From the NCBI GenBank assembly GCA_949451655.1, contig CASTST010000008.1, positions 1 to 35,968 of the forward strand: 35,968 nt of DNA, in the 5' to 3' direction. The position numbers and the translations under genes were made by a program. The DNA comes from an uncultured Eubacteriales bacterium. Its GTDB lineage: Bacteria; Bacillota; Clostridia; Oscillospirales; CAG-272. Below are positions 1 to 9,104 of this stretch, in pieces. Position 1 is the first letter of the stretch. Each line of letters begins with the position of its first letter. Below the pieces are notes generated by a model. The model had not been told where the DNA came from. It ran no database searches and saw nothing but the letters and a program-made list of their open reading frames with translations.

Positions 1-120
1 AAAGGCTCCCATGTGAGGATCCACTGCGTGGCTCCATAGGGAGCTCCCGCGTAGCGGGTGAGGGATTGTCTCACTATCATTAAGCAGAATTTAAAATCGG
101 CAGTATACATAGACAATCTC
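1..120 (+). repeat. Dispersed repeat copy A (truncated, left arm and core)
   Basis: This is the left arm of the repeat family found throughout the window. It shows the outer hairpin around ggctccc...gggagc, here enlarged by the insert aggatccactgcgtggctcc, then the small hairpin cccgcgtagcggg, then gagggattgt. The core (actatcatt...aatcggcagtat) follows. The right arm is missing after agacaatctc. The element may extend left of the window. No gene is seen in it. Confidence 0.85.
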
Positions 121-248
121 AAATTAAAATTGCTTCCACTTTGTGACCTTACTTTTTCCCAAAAATGAACATTCTGAAAAAGAATCGTAAAAAAATAAAT
201 TTCACACGCATTTTCACACATCTATCCCCAATATGTTGATTTTGCAGC

Positions 249-280
249 ACAAGTGCCCCCAATAAGTAGGGGGTGTTTGT
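249..280. other. 12-bp hairpin upstream of the dockerin gene promoter
   Basis: acaagtgccccc and gggggtgtttgt can form a 12-bp stem, with a few G-U pairs, around an 8-nt loop. It has no T-run on either side, so it does not look like an intrinsic terminator. It lies between repeat copy A and the promoter at 355. The rest of 121-354 is AT-rich and holds nothing else I recognise. A protein-binding or RNA role is possible but unsupported. Confidence 0.4.
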
Positions 281-354
281 AAAAATCTTATGTTTTCTAC
301 CCTGATATTTTGCCTGGGACACTGTAAAATGCACAAAAAAGTAATGAAAAAGTA

Positions 355-383
355 TTGACAATTTGTTATAAGAATGCTACAAT
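355..383 (+). promoter_or_regulatory. Sigma-A promoter for the dockerin/LamG gene
   Basis: Perfect -35 TTGACA (355-360), 17-bp spacer and -10 TACAAT (378-383). The start codon at 419 is preceded by GGAGG at 404-408. The strength of the match suggests high constitutive expression. Confidence 0.85.
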
Positions 384-418
384 GATTTTACCAAAAATTA
401 TATGGAGGTTATTACCTT

Positions 419-3190
419 ATGAAAAAAGTTTTAGCACTTGTGCTTACTTTGGCAATGCTCGTAGGTAGCTTGGCTGTTGGTCTGTCCGCTGCTTTCGAGT
501 TCACTGCTACAGAAAATGGGGATAAGTTTGAAAACGTATATTCCATTCCCCTCGGAAGCGGCAATGCTGCAAAAGTTACATATTTGCAGATTGATAACTG
601 TTCCGGCATAGCTCGTAACTTCTGGCTGGATTTGTGGTTTGAAAATGAAGATGGTTTTATCGGTACAAGCGATAAAAACGCAAGCTATGGTTCTGATATC
701 AGACCTGTAATCACAATTTCCGAAATCGGTCTTCTTGTAAACGGTGAGAAGCATACTCTGCCCTACAACTTCGAAGTTGGTCAGAAGTATGAAATTGTTA
801 TCAGAACCGGCGGCGCAGAGGCTGGTAAGACAAACATTATTGTTAATGGTACAACAATTGGTGCTGTAGACGGTCAGATGAAGGACGGTTTGATGTACAC
901 CGGCGCGCTGGGTGTGATCATGGATAACGTTAGAATGACTGACGGCGAAGGCACACAGTTTGAACGTGACTTTGACGGTACAGAGCAGGGCGGCGGATCT
1001 GCTTCCGGCGATACCGTAACTGCTTTCGAGTACAGACATGACCTTGGCAAATATTATGCCAATATCAATGGTATTACATGCAAAGCGCAGGACAACTGGA
1101 AAGAATCTGCTGATAAATATAGTATAGAATTTGATTTCCGTCTGCCGAATACCGCTGCTGAACTGAGCGCTGGTAACGGAACGAATAAGGGACCGTATAT
1201 CGCTGATGGCAAAATTGGTGTCGGTCAGAACAATGCGGTTGATTATTCTTTCGAAATTGATGAATGGTATCACGCGCTGTTTTCCGTAGAAGGAGACAAG
1301 ACACTCATTTATGTGAACGGCGTGAAGGTAGAGGGCAACTTCCCTGCAATGGGCGATGCAATAACAGATGCTTATGCTCAGTGGTGGCCGACCGGAATTT
1401 CTTTGGATAATGTTCGATTTGGCAATATGCCTGTTATGGACTTTGAGACTGACAAAGATTATTTTGATTATGTAAATGATAATGTTTCTCGTGCAGAACA
1501 TGTAGGTGAAAAAGTCAACATTTTCGACAAGATCTCTACATATCCTGTAGAAGGCGAAGCTACTTTGATCGAAGCTGTTCGCAACGATGCAAAAGATCCT
1601 TCCAAAGATAACAACGCACTTTATACGACAACTTCCCATACAGATGGCGCTGTTCCGAAGGATTATATCATCAACTTTGATCTGGCACTCTATCCGGACA
1701 AAGAAGGAACAATTTCTTCCGATAAAGTCCAAGATGGTGCATGGATTGAATTTATTTGCAATAAGTTTGGCAGCGGCGATGATTCCCGTATCAAAGTCGG
1801 TAACAAATTTGTTGGTAAGAACAAAGACCTGGTTTACTACGGCGAAGGCAATGACCTGCAGCCTTGGGCAGCAGGTGAGTTCCACAATGTAACAATCCAG
1901 ATTGCAAATGGTGCTGCTACTGTATATATTGATAAGGCTGAAGTTTATACTTCTCCTGTAGGTATGGACAACTGGGGTGACCTGTGCATTTACTACTTTG
2001 ATAACTGTAATGCAATTATCGACAACTATCGCATTTATGATGCAAAAACCTTTGAAGCAAAAGTTGATACCCTTAAGTTTGGTACCGGCGATGAATATGT
2101 AAAGACCCTGTCCGATGTAAAGGCAGAAAACTTCTGTGAAACAAACGGTCATATCCTTTCTTGGGCAAGAACAACGGATCCTAAGTGCTATGAAAAAGGC
2201 GTGAATACCTACACATGCTACAACTGTGACTTTACAGAAGCAAAAACGGAAGTTGCAACACTGGAGCACAAATTCCAGCACTATGATATCACTCGTGTAG
2301 ATAAAGAAACTGGCTTGGTATATACACAATGTACAACCAGCGAAGGCTGCCCGGAAAGAAAGTTCATTGAGCTTCCCGACGCTGCTGATTATACCGGAAA
2401 TATTAAGCTGTTCCATGACTTCCAGGATGAATTTGTTAGAGTAACCTCTGACAGTATCGGATTCGAAAAGATTGAAGACGGTGTTGCAAAATATATTGAA
2501 AGCGATCTAAACTACAACCAGATCGGTTTCGGCCGCGAGTACTCTTCTTCTGAATTGAATGCAGGTACCAAGGTTGGATTTGACTTCAGCGTAGACGGAA
2601 CTTTCGATACAGATGCTTCCATGGGTCAGTATGGTCACAGCTTTGACTTCTACTTCGGTAAGAGCACAATTGGTGCTGCTACTATTAAGTACAACATGGA
2701 TACCCAGAGATTCTATATCAATTCTACAAACAAGAACTTCGGAGAAAAAGAAACAGAAAAAACATATCCGCTGGTTCCTGGTGAAGTATACAACCTTGAA
2801 GTCGCTTTCAAAGTAGATGAGGAAGCTATGACTGCTGAATTGGCTGTATATTTGAATGGCGAAGAAATTCTTCGCATGGATGAGTTTGACGCATATGACT
2901 ACATTACTTATGATAGTGCAATCAATTGCATCCTGCTGCATGTATACGGCGTGAAGATCAACATTGACAACTTTGTAATCGGCGATTATGACTTTGGTTG
3001 GAACAGAGCTTATGCAGGCGACGTGGATGGTGACTATGCAATCACTATGAACGATGCACTCCTCATGAGAAAGTATCTGGCAAAAATTATTGATATGGAT
3101 GCTCTGTATGCTTCCAGAGCTGATGTAAACGGCGACGGTTATGTTGACGCAATTGACCAGCTCCGCATCAGAAAGGCACTTGCTGACTAA
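419..3190 (+). CDS. Secreted LamG-like protein with C-terminal type I dockerin
   Basis: 923 aa. The start is set by GGAGG ten bases upstream. Residues 1 to about 25 are a Sec signal peptide. Three beta-rich LamG/concanavalin-like segments follow (roughly 25-185, 200-345, 360-555), each with patterns such as EIVIRTGG or NVTIQIANG and ending in DN-x-R. A Cys-rich stretch at about 575-660 has CYNC and other cysteines of the kind seen in repeated modules of gut clostridial surface proteins. A fourth LamG-like segment (about 680-855) is followed by a dockerin (about 867-923) with calcium loops DVDGDYAITMND and DVNGDGYVDAID. I see no catalytic domain, so a carbohydrate-binding or structural subunit is most likely (inference). 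The gene is monocistronic, with its own promoter and terminator. Its neighbour encodes a cohesin protein, a plausible docking partner. Confidence 0.85.
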   Translation: MKKVLALVLTLAMLVGSLAVGLSAAFEFTATENGDKFENVYSIPLGSGNAAKVTYLQIDNCSGIARNFWLDLWFENEDGFIGTSDKNASYGSDIRPVITISEIGLLVNGEKHTLPYNFEVGQKYEIVIRTGGAEAGKTNIIVNGTTIGAVDGQMKDGLMYTGALGVIMDNVRMTDGEGTQFERDFDGTEQGGGSASGDTVTAFEYRHDLGKYYANINGITCKAQDNWKESADKYSIEFDFRLPNTAAELSAGNGTNKGPYIADGKIGVGQNNAVDYSFEIDEWYHALFSVEGDKTLIYVNGVKVEGNFPAMGDAITDAYAQWWPTGISLDNVRFGNMPVMDFETDKDYFDYVNDNVSRAEHVGEKVNIFDKISTYPVEGEATLIEAVRNDAKDPSKDNNALYTTTSHTDGAVPKDYIINFDLALYPDKEGTISSDKVQDGAWIEFICNKFGSGDDSRIKVGNKFVGKNKDLVYYGEGNDLQPWAAGEFHNVTIQIANGAATVYIDKAEVYTSPVGMDNWGDLCIYYFDNCNAIIDNYRIYDAKTFEAKVDTLKFGTGDEYVKTLSDVKAENFCETNGHILSWARTTDPKCYEKGVNTYTCYNCDFTEAKTEVATLEHKFQHYDITRVDKETGLVYTQCTTSEGCPERKFIELPDAADYTGNIKLFHDFQDEFVRVTSDSIGFEKIEDGVAKYIESDLNYNQIGFGREYSSSELNAGTKVGFDFSVDGTFDTDASMGQYGHSFDFYFGKSTIGAATIKYNMDTQRFYINSTNKNFGEKETEKTYPLVPGEVYNLEVAFKVDEEAMTAELAVYLNGEEILRMDEFDAYDYITYDSAINCILLHVYGVKINIDNFVIGDYDFGWNRAYAGDVDGDYAITMNDALLMRKYLAKIIDMDALYASRADVNGDGYVDAIDQLRIRKALAD

Positions 3191-3210
3191 GTTGGCATAT
3201 GAAAGCAATA

Positions 3211-3240
3211 AAAACCTCCGCCATCCGGCGGAGGTTTTTT
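3211..3240 (+). terminator. Intrinsic terminator after the LamG/dockerin gene
   Basis: The stem aacctccgcc/ggcggaggtt with a 4-base loop is followed by TTTTTT, 20 bases after the stop codon. The rest of 3241-3480 is AT-rich and without features I can name. Confidence 0.92.
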
Positions 3241-3480
3241 GCAACAAAACAAATCTTCCTAAGGACTGCCAGAAAAGCGAATTTCTATATGAATTTATAT
3301 GACGATTTTTTGGGACATACTGCAAAGCAACTGAAAAAAATCCTGAAACAATAAAACATTGCAGGTCCAAATAATGTTATTCAATAACAAACTGGCATAA
3401 ATATAACAAAAATGGATTGATTGTATCATAAAAATTATTAAATATGCTTGGTTTTTATGCCTAAATATAAAAGAAATGTC

Positions 3481-3509
3481 TTGACATTAACACGGTGAGA
3501 AGATATAAT
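3481..3509 (+). promoter_or_regulatory. Consensus sigma-A promoter for the cohesin gene
   Basis: TTGACA (3481-3486), 17 bp, TATAAT (3504-3509): a full consensus match. The predicted transcript start near 3516 lies downstream of the ATG at 3514, which rules that codon out and supports the start at 3544. Confidence 0.92.
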
Positions 3510-3543
3510 TAAGATGTATTATAAACTTGGAGGTAAAGTCCAG

Positions 3544-5901
3544 ATGAAAAAGCTTGTATCATTGCTGGTTGTCGCAGCAATGCTTGTGACCGGATTGCTT
3601 GCTGTAATTCCGGGAACTGCAGCTGATCTTCCTGAGTCAGATTTATATACCCATGTAACTGGTGAGATTAGCAGCGACAAAAGTACATTGACTGTAACGA
3701 CCGAAATTGGGAATAACCCTGGTTTGTGGTGCTACAAATCCCGTTTGAGCTACAATGCAAGCGCATTAAAGCTTGTTTCTGTTGCAAACGGAAATGTGTG
3801 GTCAGACAACGAGTATATTCCTGCAAACATCAACAACAACCCTGTTACGTATTATGCACAGTATGCCGCAGCACTCAGCAACAATGCATCTAATGGTGTG
3901 ATTGCTGTGTATACATTTGAAATTCTTGATGCAAATGCAAACTTCAATGTTAACCTTTCCATCAATCCGAGAGAAGTTTTTGGCGTTGATGCAACTGGAA
4001 ACGGTGTATTCCATACTATGCAGATCATCAATGATTGCCCGCAAGAGCTTCCTTTCGATACCACTGCACTTGATGCTCTGGCTACCGACATTATGGAGCT
4101 TCCCGCTTACGATGGAATGAGCGATGAACAGATCGCAAAGATGTTGGCACTGTATAACAGTGTACATGCCCTTACTGGTAAATCAGAAACGTATTTCCAA
4201 AATACATATGCATCTGCTATTACCAAAATTGATGAGCTGTATGCTGCACATCAGTGGGCTGCAGTTGCAGTTGTGCTGGATGCACTGGGTGCAAGAGTAG
4301 AAGCACTGCCTGCATATGCTGAAATGACAGCAGAACAAGTTCAGGAAATGCTTGCTCTCCGTACTGAGATTGCTGCTATAACAGAAGAATCTCATAAAGC
4401 ATATTTGCAGGAAAAATTTGCTGATGCTTTGGCTCGTATGGATGCATCCTATGCAGAATATGTGCGTGTGGAAGGCTTGAATGTAATCGGCGCAAGAATC
4501 AACGCACTGCCTGCATATGCTGAAATGACTGAGGCGCAGGTTCAGGAAATGCTTGCTCTCACAGCAGATCTCGCAAAATTGTCTGCTGATGATCTTAACT
4601 ACATTAAGAATGCTTTTGCTGAAGGCTATGCAAGACTGGAAGCATCCAACGCTGCATATGCACATGCACAGGAGCTGAATGCAATCGGTGCAAGAATCAA
4701 TGCTCTGCCTGCATATGCTGAAATGACAGCAGAACAGATTCAGGAAATGCTTGCTCTCGTAGCAGCTGTTGAGGCTATGTCCGCAGAAGACGTAGCATAC
4801 ATTACTGCAAACTTCAAAGACGGCTACGACAGAATGAGCGCTTCTTACGCAAGATACACCCGCGTTCAAGAGTTGGATGCTATAGCAGCACGCATTACTG
4901 CACTGCCGGATGATTTCTATGCTATGACAGAAGCAAATATTGCTGAAATGCTTGCATTGACTGACATCATTGATGCAATCGAAGCTGAGGAAGATCAGCA
5001 GTACATGATGGACAATCATGAAAACGCTCTCAACAAGCTTGCAACACTTTATGTTACTTATGAAATTGAGCAGAGTGTAAAAGAACTTGCTGCTCGTATT
5101 GAGGCTCTTCCGAATGCCGATGTAATTACAGAAGAGTATCTGGATGAAGTTACCGAACTGAGCGCAATAGTTACCATAGGTGGTTTGGCTGTTCGCTTCC
5201 AGCAGGAAATTCCGCAGGCATATGAAAACCTTGTAAATGCATACTTTAAGCTTGTATATGGCGGCATGGATGCAGTTAATATGGATAAGGTTGCCGCTGT
5301 TGTAGATGCTGTAAACGCGTTGACAGAAGGACAGGATCAGGAAGTTCTTGATCTGCTGTATTCCCTCACTTTGATGGAAGAGGAAGACGCTGCTACTGCT
5401 GATTATATTGCATTGGCTCGTCCGGAAACTTTCGCAACATTGGTTGAAAAATATGTTGACATTCTCAGCAGAGAAGAAGTTGATATAGAAGCACTTGCTG
5501 CTTTGGCAGACAAGATTCTCGAACTTCCTGCATATGAGGATATGACAGCAGAAGATAAAGCAGCATTCGAGGAAATCATCACTGCTGTTGCAGGCATGTC
5601 TCCTGTGGAAATGTTCCAGTTTAAGACACTGCTTGCAGATGCATATGAAGCTTACCTTGCTTTGTATGAAGCATATGAAGCGGATAAGGGCAATGGCGAG
5701 GATAAGCCTCCTGTAACTGAGCCTGATGATACAACCGCAGCACCTGGTGCAGATACAACAACCGTACCTGCTCAGAACGGTGGCGATAAGAAACCCGTTC
5801 AGACTGGCGATAACATGACTTACATTATAATCGCAGCAGCAGTTGCAGCTGTAGCATGCGCAGCAGTTGTAGTTGTTCGCAAGAAGAAAGAGACTGTATA
5901 A
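3544..5901 (+). CDS. Cell-wall-anchored cohesin protein with tandem helical repeats
   Basis: 785 aa from the ATG at 3544, ten bases after GGAGG. The track start at 3514 lies upstream of the predicted transcript start. Order of parts: signal peptide (1 to about 27); a cohesin-like domain (about 34-164) with the hallmark pattern NPGLWCYKSRLSYNASALKL and a later GVIAVYTFEIL strand; about eight alpha-helical repeats of roughly 66 aa (about 177-714), the middle ones nearly identical around ALPAYAEMTAEQ; a Pro/Thr/Asp-rich linker; and a sorting signal PVQTGD (751-756), hydrophobic segment and RKKKETV tail. Sortase substrates have this layout, although the motif is not strict LPXTG. Role inferred: a stalk holding one cohesin at the surface to dock dockerin proteins such as those at 419, 11056 and 19574. 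The cohesin call rests on motif pattern only. It is monocistronic. Confidence 0.8.
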   Translation: MKKLVSLLVVAAMLVTGLLAVIPGTAADLPESDLYTHVTGEISSDKSTLTVTTEIGNNPGLWCYKSRLSYNASALKLVSVANGNVWSDNEYIPANINNNPVTYYAQYAAALSNNASNGVIAVYTFEILDANANFNVNLSINPREVFGVDATGNGVFHTMQIINDCPQELPFDTTALDALATDIMELPAYDGMSDEQIAKMLALYNSVHALTGKSETYFQNTYASAITKIDELYAAHQWAAVAVVLDALGARVEALPAYAEMTAEQVQEMLALRTEIAAITEESHKAYLQEKFADALARMDASYAEYVRVEGLNVIGARINALPAYAEMTEAQVQEMLALTADLAKLSADDLNYIKNAFAEGYARLEASNAAYAHAQELNAIGARINALPAYAEMTAEQIQEMLALVAAVEAMSAEDVAYITANFKDGYDRMSASYARYTRVQELDAIAARITALPDDFYAMTEANIAEMLALTDIIDAIEAEEDQQYMMDNHENALNKLATLYVTYEIEQSVKELAARIEALPNADVITEEYLDEVTELSAIVTIGGLAVRFQQEIPQAYENLVNAYFKLVYGGMDAVNMDKVAAVVDAVNALTEGQDQEVLDLLYSLTLMEEEDAATADYIALARPETFATLVEKYVDILSREEVDIEALAALADKILELPAYEDMTAEDKAAFEEIITAVAGMSPVEMFQFKTLLADAYEAYLALYEAYEADKGNGEDKPPVTEPDDTTAAPGADTTTVPAQNGGDKKPVQTGDNMTYIIIAAAVAAVACAAVVVVRKKKETV
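4288..4770 (+). repeat. Near-identical tandem units inside the cohesin gene
   Basis: Three units begin at 4288, 4489 and 4687 (201 and 198 bp apart) and share long runs such as ctgcctgcatatgctgaaat. They encode the best-conserved copies of the 66-aa helical repeat. The outer copies are diverged at DNA level, so the middle ones look recently duplicated or gene-converted. Confidence 0.85.
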
Positions 5902-5911
5902 GAATAACATT

Positions 5912-5945
5912 GAACCGCAGATTTTAAATCTGCGGTTCTTTTTTT
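5912..5945 (+). terminator. Intrinsic terminator after the cohesin gene
   Basis: gaaccgcagattt pairs fully with aaatctgcggttc and is followed by seven Ts. It starts 10 bases after the stop codon. Confidence 0.93.
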
Positions 5946-5987
5946 ACGTTAAAAGAAAAATTTCCTGCTTCTGTTCATAAATTGCTG

Positions 5988-6016
5988 TTGCAATGCATGG
6001 TTTCATCCTGTATAAT
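5988..6016 (+). promoter_or_regulatory. Promoter for the glyA operon
   Basis: TTGCAA (5988-5993), 17 bp, TATAAT (6011-6016). The -10 is consensus and the -35 is a partial match. The ribosome site aagaaggga lies about ten bases before the ATG at 6060. Confidence 0.7.
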
Positions 6017-6059
6017 AAAAATAATATAGAAGAATACGGAAAAGAAGGGAAAATAAAAA

Positions 6060-7304
6060 ATGGTTCAGTCTGTTATTGAAAAACTTCAAAAGTTGGATCC
6101 CGAAATCGGAAATGCTGTTGCAGCAGAGCTGCAGCGTGAGAAAAGAGGTCTGGAATTGATCGCCAGCGAAAATATGATTTCCGAAGCAGTGATGCTTGCT
6201 ATGGCAACCCCCCCGGCAAATAAATATGCAGAAGGTTATCCCGGTCGCAGATATTACGGTGGATGTGAGTGCGTGGATGTCATTGAAACAATCGCTATCG
6301 AACGCGCGTGCAAATTATTTGGTGCAAAATTTGCCAATGTGCAGCCCCATTCCGGCGCACAGGCAAATACTGCAGTATATTTAGCGCTTCTCTCCCATGG
6401 TGATACGGTAATGGGTATGAATCTTGCACACGGCGGTCATTTGACACATGGAAGCCCGGTAAACTTTTCCGGTCTTAACTATAACTTTGTTCCCTACGGT
6501 GTTGACGAAACCGGATTTATTGACTACGATGTTATGGAGCAGACTGCAAAGGAATGCAATCCTAAGCTGATTATTGCAGGTGCGTCTGCTTATGCAAGAA
6601 CCATTGATTTTGAGCGGATTTCCAAAATTGCTAAAAGCGTCGGCGCTCTCTTTATGGTAGATATGGCGCATATCGCAGGTTTGGTTGCAGCAGGGCTGCA
6701 TCCGTCTCCGATTCCTTATGCAGATGTTGTAACAACCACAACACATAAAACATTGCGCGGTCCCCGCGGCGGTCTGATTCTCTGCAACGATGAGAATATT
6801 GCAAAAGCAATCAATAAGGCAGTGTTCCCAGGAATGCAGGGCGGTCCTCTGGAACATATCATTGCATCAAAAGCTGTTTGTTTTGGCGAAGCGCTGCAGC
6901 CTTCCTTTAAAGAGTATCAGGCAAGAATTGTTGAAAATGCGAAGGCGCTTGCAGAAGGACTTCTTGCAGAAGGCTTTGACTTGGTTTCCGGCGGAACGGA
7001 TAACCATTTGATGCTGGTAGACCTGCGTCCAATGCATATTACCGGTAAGGAAATGGAACAGAGATTGGATCAGGTGTATATCACGGTAAATAAAAACGCA
7101 ATCCCCAATGATCCTGAAAAGCCGTTTGTTACCAGCGGAATCCGTGTGGGAACTCCCGCTGTCACAACCCGTGGTTTGGGTGTCTCAGAAATGAAAACCC
7201 TTGCACATCTCATGGCGTTGGCAGCAACCGATTTCGATGGCAAAGCTGACTACATCCGCGGTGCGGTTACAGAAATTTGCAACCAGTATCCGATTTATGA
7301 ATAA
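6060..7304 (+). CDS. glyA: Serine hydroxymethyltransferase
   Basis: 414 aa, the usual length of bacterial GlyA. This cytosolic PLP enzyme interconverts serine and glycine while moving a one-carbon unit to tetrahydrofolate. Visible signatures: [10 protein letters not shown] near the N-terminus, [13 protein letters not shown], the HGGHLTHG segment, [12 protein letters not shown], and the PLP-lysine motif [14 protein letters not shown] with the lysine at residue 230. Family assignment is secure. It is the first gene of a run with a lipoprotein, a cysteine desulfurase and a methyltransferase (gaps of 51, 12 and 30 bp), which probably share its promoter, since no strong promoter or terminator is seen between them. 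Confidence 0.98.
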   Translation: MVQSVIEKLQKLDPEIGNAVAAELQREKRGLELIASENMISEAVMLAMATPPANKYAEGYPGRRYYGGCECVDVIETIAIERACKLFGAKFANVQPHSGAQANTAVYLALLSHGDTVMGMNLAHGGHLTHGSPVNFSGLNYNFVPYGVDETGFIDYDVMEQTAKECNPKLIIAGASAYARTIDFERISKIAKSVGALFMVDMAHIAGLVAAGLHPSPIPYADVVTTTTHKTLRGPRGGLILCNDENIAKAINKAVFPGMQGGPLEHIIASKAVCFGEALQPSFKEYQARIVENAKALAEGLLAEGFDLVSGGTDNHLMLVDLRPMHITGKEMEQRLDQVYITVNKNAIPNDPEKPFVTSGIRVGTPAVTTRGLGVSEMKTLAHLMALAATDFDGKADYIRGAVTEICNQYPIYE

Positions 7305-7355
7305 GGCGACGTATCGCAGATTCATATTTCAAACGAAAGAAGGGCTTGATATACG

Positions 7356-7886
7356 ATGAAAAAAACAGGTATCTTGCTGGTATCTTTGCTGCTGCTCGCC
7401 GGTATGCTGCTTGGCGGATGCGGTAAAAAGCAAAATCCGGATGTTCCGTCGGGAATGCAGCTTGCATCATCTGACGAAGCGGACTATTTGTTTTATGTTC
7501 CCGAGGGATGGCGGGTGGATAAATCCTCTCTCTATACCAGCGCATATTTTTCCTCCGGTGATGCCACCAGCGTATCAGCCACTGCTTTTGGTATGAATCT
7601 GGACGATTCCACTGTATCCGATTGGTGGGAAGGTTATACGGAACAGTTTAAAAGCATCTATGATTCTATGGAGGTTACTGCCAAAGAAGACACAAAGCTT
7701 GGCGGTGCAGATGCTGTCAAGTATACATTCAATGCAGTACTGAATGAGAAGGAATACCAGTATATCATTGTTGCCGCATTGCGGAAAAACTATATATACT
7801 ATGTAACCTATACCTCCACGCCGGATTATTACGAGGAACATTTATCGGATCTGGATCTGGTTCTGGGAAATTTCTCTTTTAAATAA
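7356..7886 (+). CDS. Small lipoprotein, PsbP/DcrB-like fold candidate
   Basis: 176 aa. It has a lipoprotein signal (MKKTGILLVSLLLLAGMLLGGC) with the lipidated cysteine at 22, so it is predicted on the outer face of the membrane. The mature part carries the pattern of small PsbP/DcrB-type lipoproteins: YLFYVPEGWRVD near the start, then tSAYFSSGDATSVSATAF, a central helix-like segment, GGADAVKYTFNA, and a final YYVTYTSTPDYYEEHLSDLDLVLGNF stretch. These proteins have no settled function and none should be assumed. It lies 51 bp after glyA and 12 bp before the cysteine desulfurase. The lipobox is clear, the fold assignment tentative. Confidence 0.75.
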   Translation: MKKTGILLVSLLLLAGMLLGGCGKKQNPDVPSGMQLASSDEADYLFYVPEGWRVDKSSLYTSAYFSSGDATSVSATAFGMNLDDSTVSDWWEGYTEQFKSIYDSMEVTAKEDTKLGGADAVKYTFNAVLNEKEYQYIIVAALRKNYIYYVTYTSTPDYYEEHLSDLDLVLGNFSFK

Positions 7887-7898
7887 GGCATAAAATAC

Positions 7899-9074
7899 AT
7901 GGAAAAAATGATTTATCTGGATAACAGCGCAACAACAAAACCGTCGGAGGCTTCCTTGCAGAAAATGCAGGAAGCCTTGCGTATATGTTATGGAAATCCC
8001 GGTTCAGTCCATCAGGCAGGCATGGACGCACACAAACTGCTGGAGGAAGCACGGCGGCAGATTGCAGTATCCTTGGGACTGCGTCGTGCAGCAGACGGGC
8101 AGATTCTGTTTTGCTCCTGCGGAACAGAAGCAAATAATCAGGCAATCTTTGGAACGGTGTATGCGAAAAACAGACCGGAGAAAAACGGCAGCAGGGGAAA
8201 ATTTTTAATTACAGAAGGGGAACACCCTTCTGTAGAGAACGCTGCGGCAAGGTTGGAAGCAGATGGGTTTACTATTCACCGCATTCCAACCCGGGGCGGT
8301 GCTTTGGATTTGGATGATTTGGAACAGGCGGCGGATGACAGCGTGATCCTTGCCGCTATGATGCTTGTGAATAACGAAACAGGCGCGCTGTATCCGATCC
8401 GTGCAGCGGCGGATATCATCCGCGGGAAAAGTCCCGGTGCGCATATACACTGCGACGCTGTGCAGGGCTATATGCGCGTGCCTTTTACCCCGGCTTTCCT
8501 TGGTGTGGACACTTTGTCTGTCAGCGCGCATAAAATATATGCGCCCAAAGGAGTTGCTGCTTTATACGTTTCTCAGGATACGATCCGCAGAAAACGGATT
8601 ATTCCTTTGCTGTATGGCGGCGGACAGGAGGATGGATTGCGCAGTGGTACAGAAAATGTTCCGGCGATTGCAGCGTTTGGCGCTGCTGCTCAGGAAGGAA
8701 TGCTGGAAGTAGATATACGTGCAAAAAAGGTCAGCAGTCTCCATCAGTTCTTGATTGGAAAACTGTCTGGACTGGTGCAGATCAACATGCCGAAGTGTGG
8801 CGTAGAAGCGATTGTAAACATTACTTTGCCGAATATCAAAAGTGAAGTGATGCTTCGTGCCCTGTCTGCAAAAGGAATTTGTGTCAGCGCAGGAAGCGCT
8901 TGTTCCGCACGGGCAAAAAAGGTCAGTCGTCCTCTCTTGGCATTTGGACTCAGCGAGCGCGAGGCAGATTGCTCTCTGCGTATCAGTTTGTCTTATCAAA
9001 ATACAGAAGAAGAGCTTGCCGTGTTCTGTGATGCTCTGGAGCAGGAGCTGCACCGGCTGGTGCGGATGCGGTAA
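7899..9074 (+). CDS. Cysteine desulfurase (NifS/IscS-type)
   Basis: 391 aa, standard family length. A PLP enzyme that removes sulfur from cysteine as an enzyme-bound persulfide for Fe-S clusters or thio-modified tRNA. Motifs: YLDNSATTKPS at the N-terminus, CSCGTEANNQA, the PLP lysine in SAHKIYAPKG (K212), GGGQEDGLRSGTENVP, and the catalytic cysteine in SAGSACSARAKK (C335). The Cys motif resembles the clostridial group of stand-alone desulfurases. No IscU scaffold, thiI or mnmA lies beside it, so its sulfur acceptor is not shown by context. It starts 12 bp after the lipoprotein gene. Confidence 0.95.
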   Translation: MEKMIYLDNSATTKPSEASLQKMQEALRICYGNPGSVHQAGMDAHKLLEEARRQIAVSLGLRRAADGQILFCSCGTEANNQAIFGTVYAKNRPEKNGSRGKFLITEGEHPSVENAAARLEADGFTIHRIPTRGGALDLDDLEQAADDSVILAAMMLVNNETGALYPIRAAADIIRGKSPGAHIHCDAVQGYMRVPFTPAFLGVDTLSVSAHKIYAPKGVAALYVSQDTIRRKRIIPLLYGGGQEDGLRSGTENVPAIAAFGAAAQEGMLEVDIRAKKVSSLHQFLIGKLSGLVQINMPKCGVEAIVNITLPNIKSEVMLRALSAKGICVSAGSACSARAKKVSRPLLAFGLSEREADCSLRISLSYQNTEEELAVFCDALEQELHRLVRMR

Positions 9075-9104
9075 AGGCAAAATTTCAATTTCAAGGAGAA
9101 GACA

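Noticed and set aside
431-2416. 661-aa minus-strand ORF
   Set aside because: It lies antisense to the LamG/dockerin gene, which has a signal peptide, promoter, ribosome site and domains. The antisense product is Cys- and Ile-rich with no recognisable motif.
4183-5910. 575-aa minus-strand ORF
   Set aside because: A shadow of the repeated cohesin gene; its apparent repeats (ESKHFLNLFCCHFSICRQ) are mirror translations of the helical repeats.
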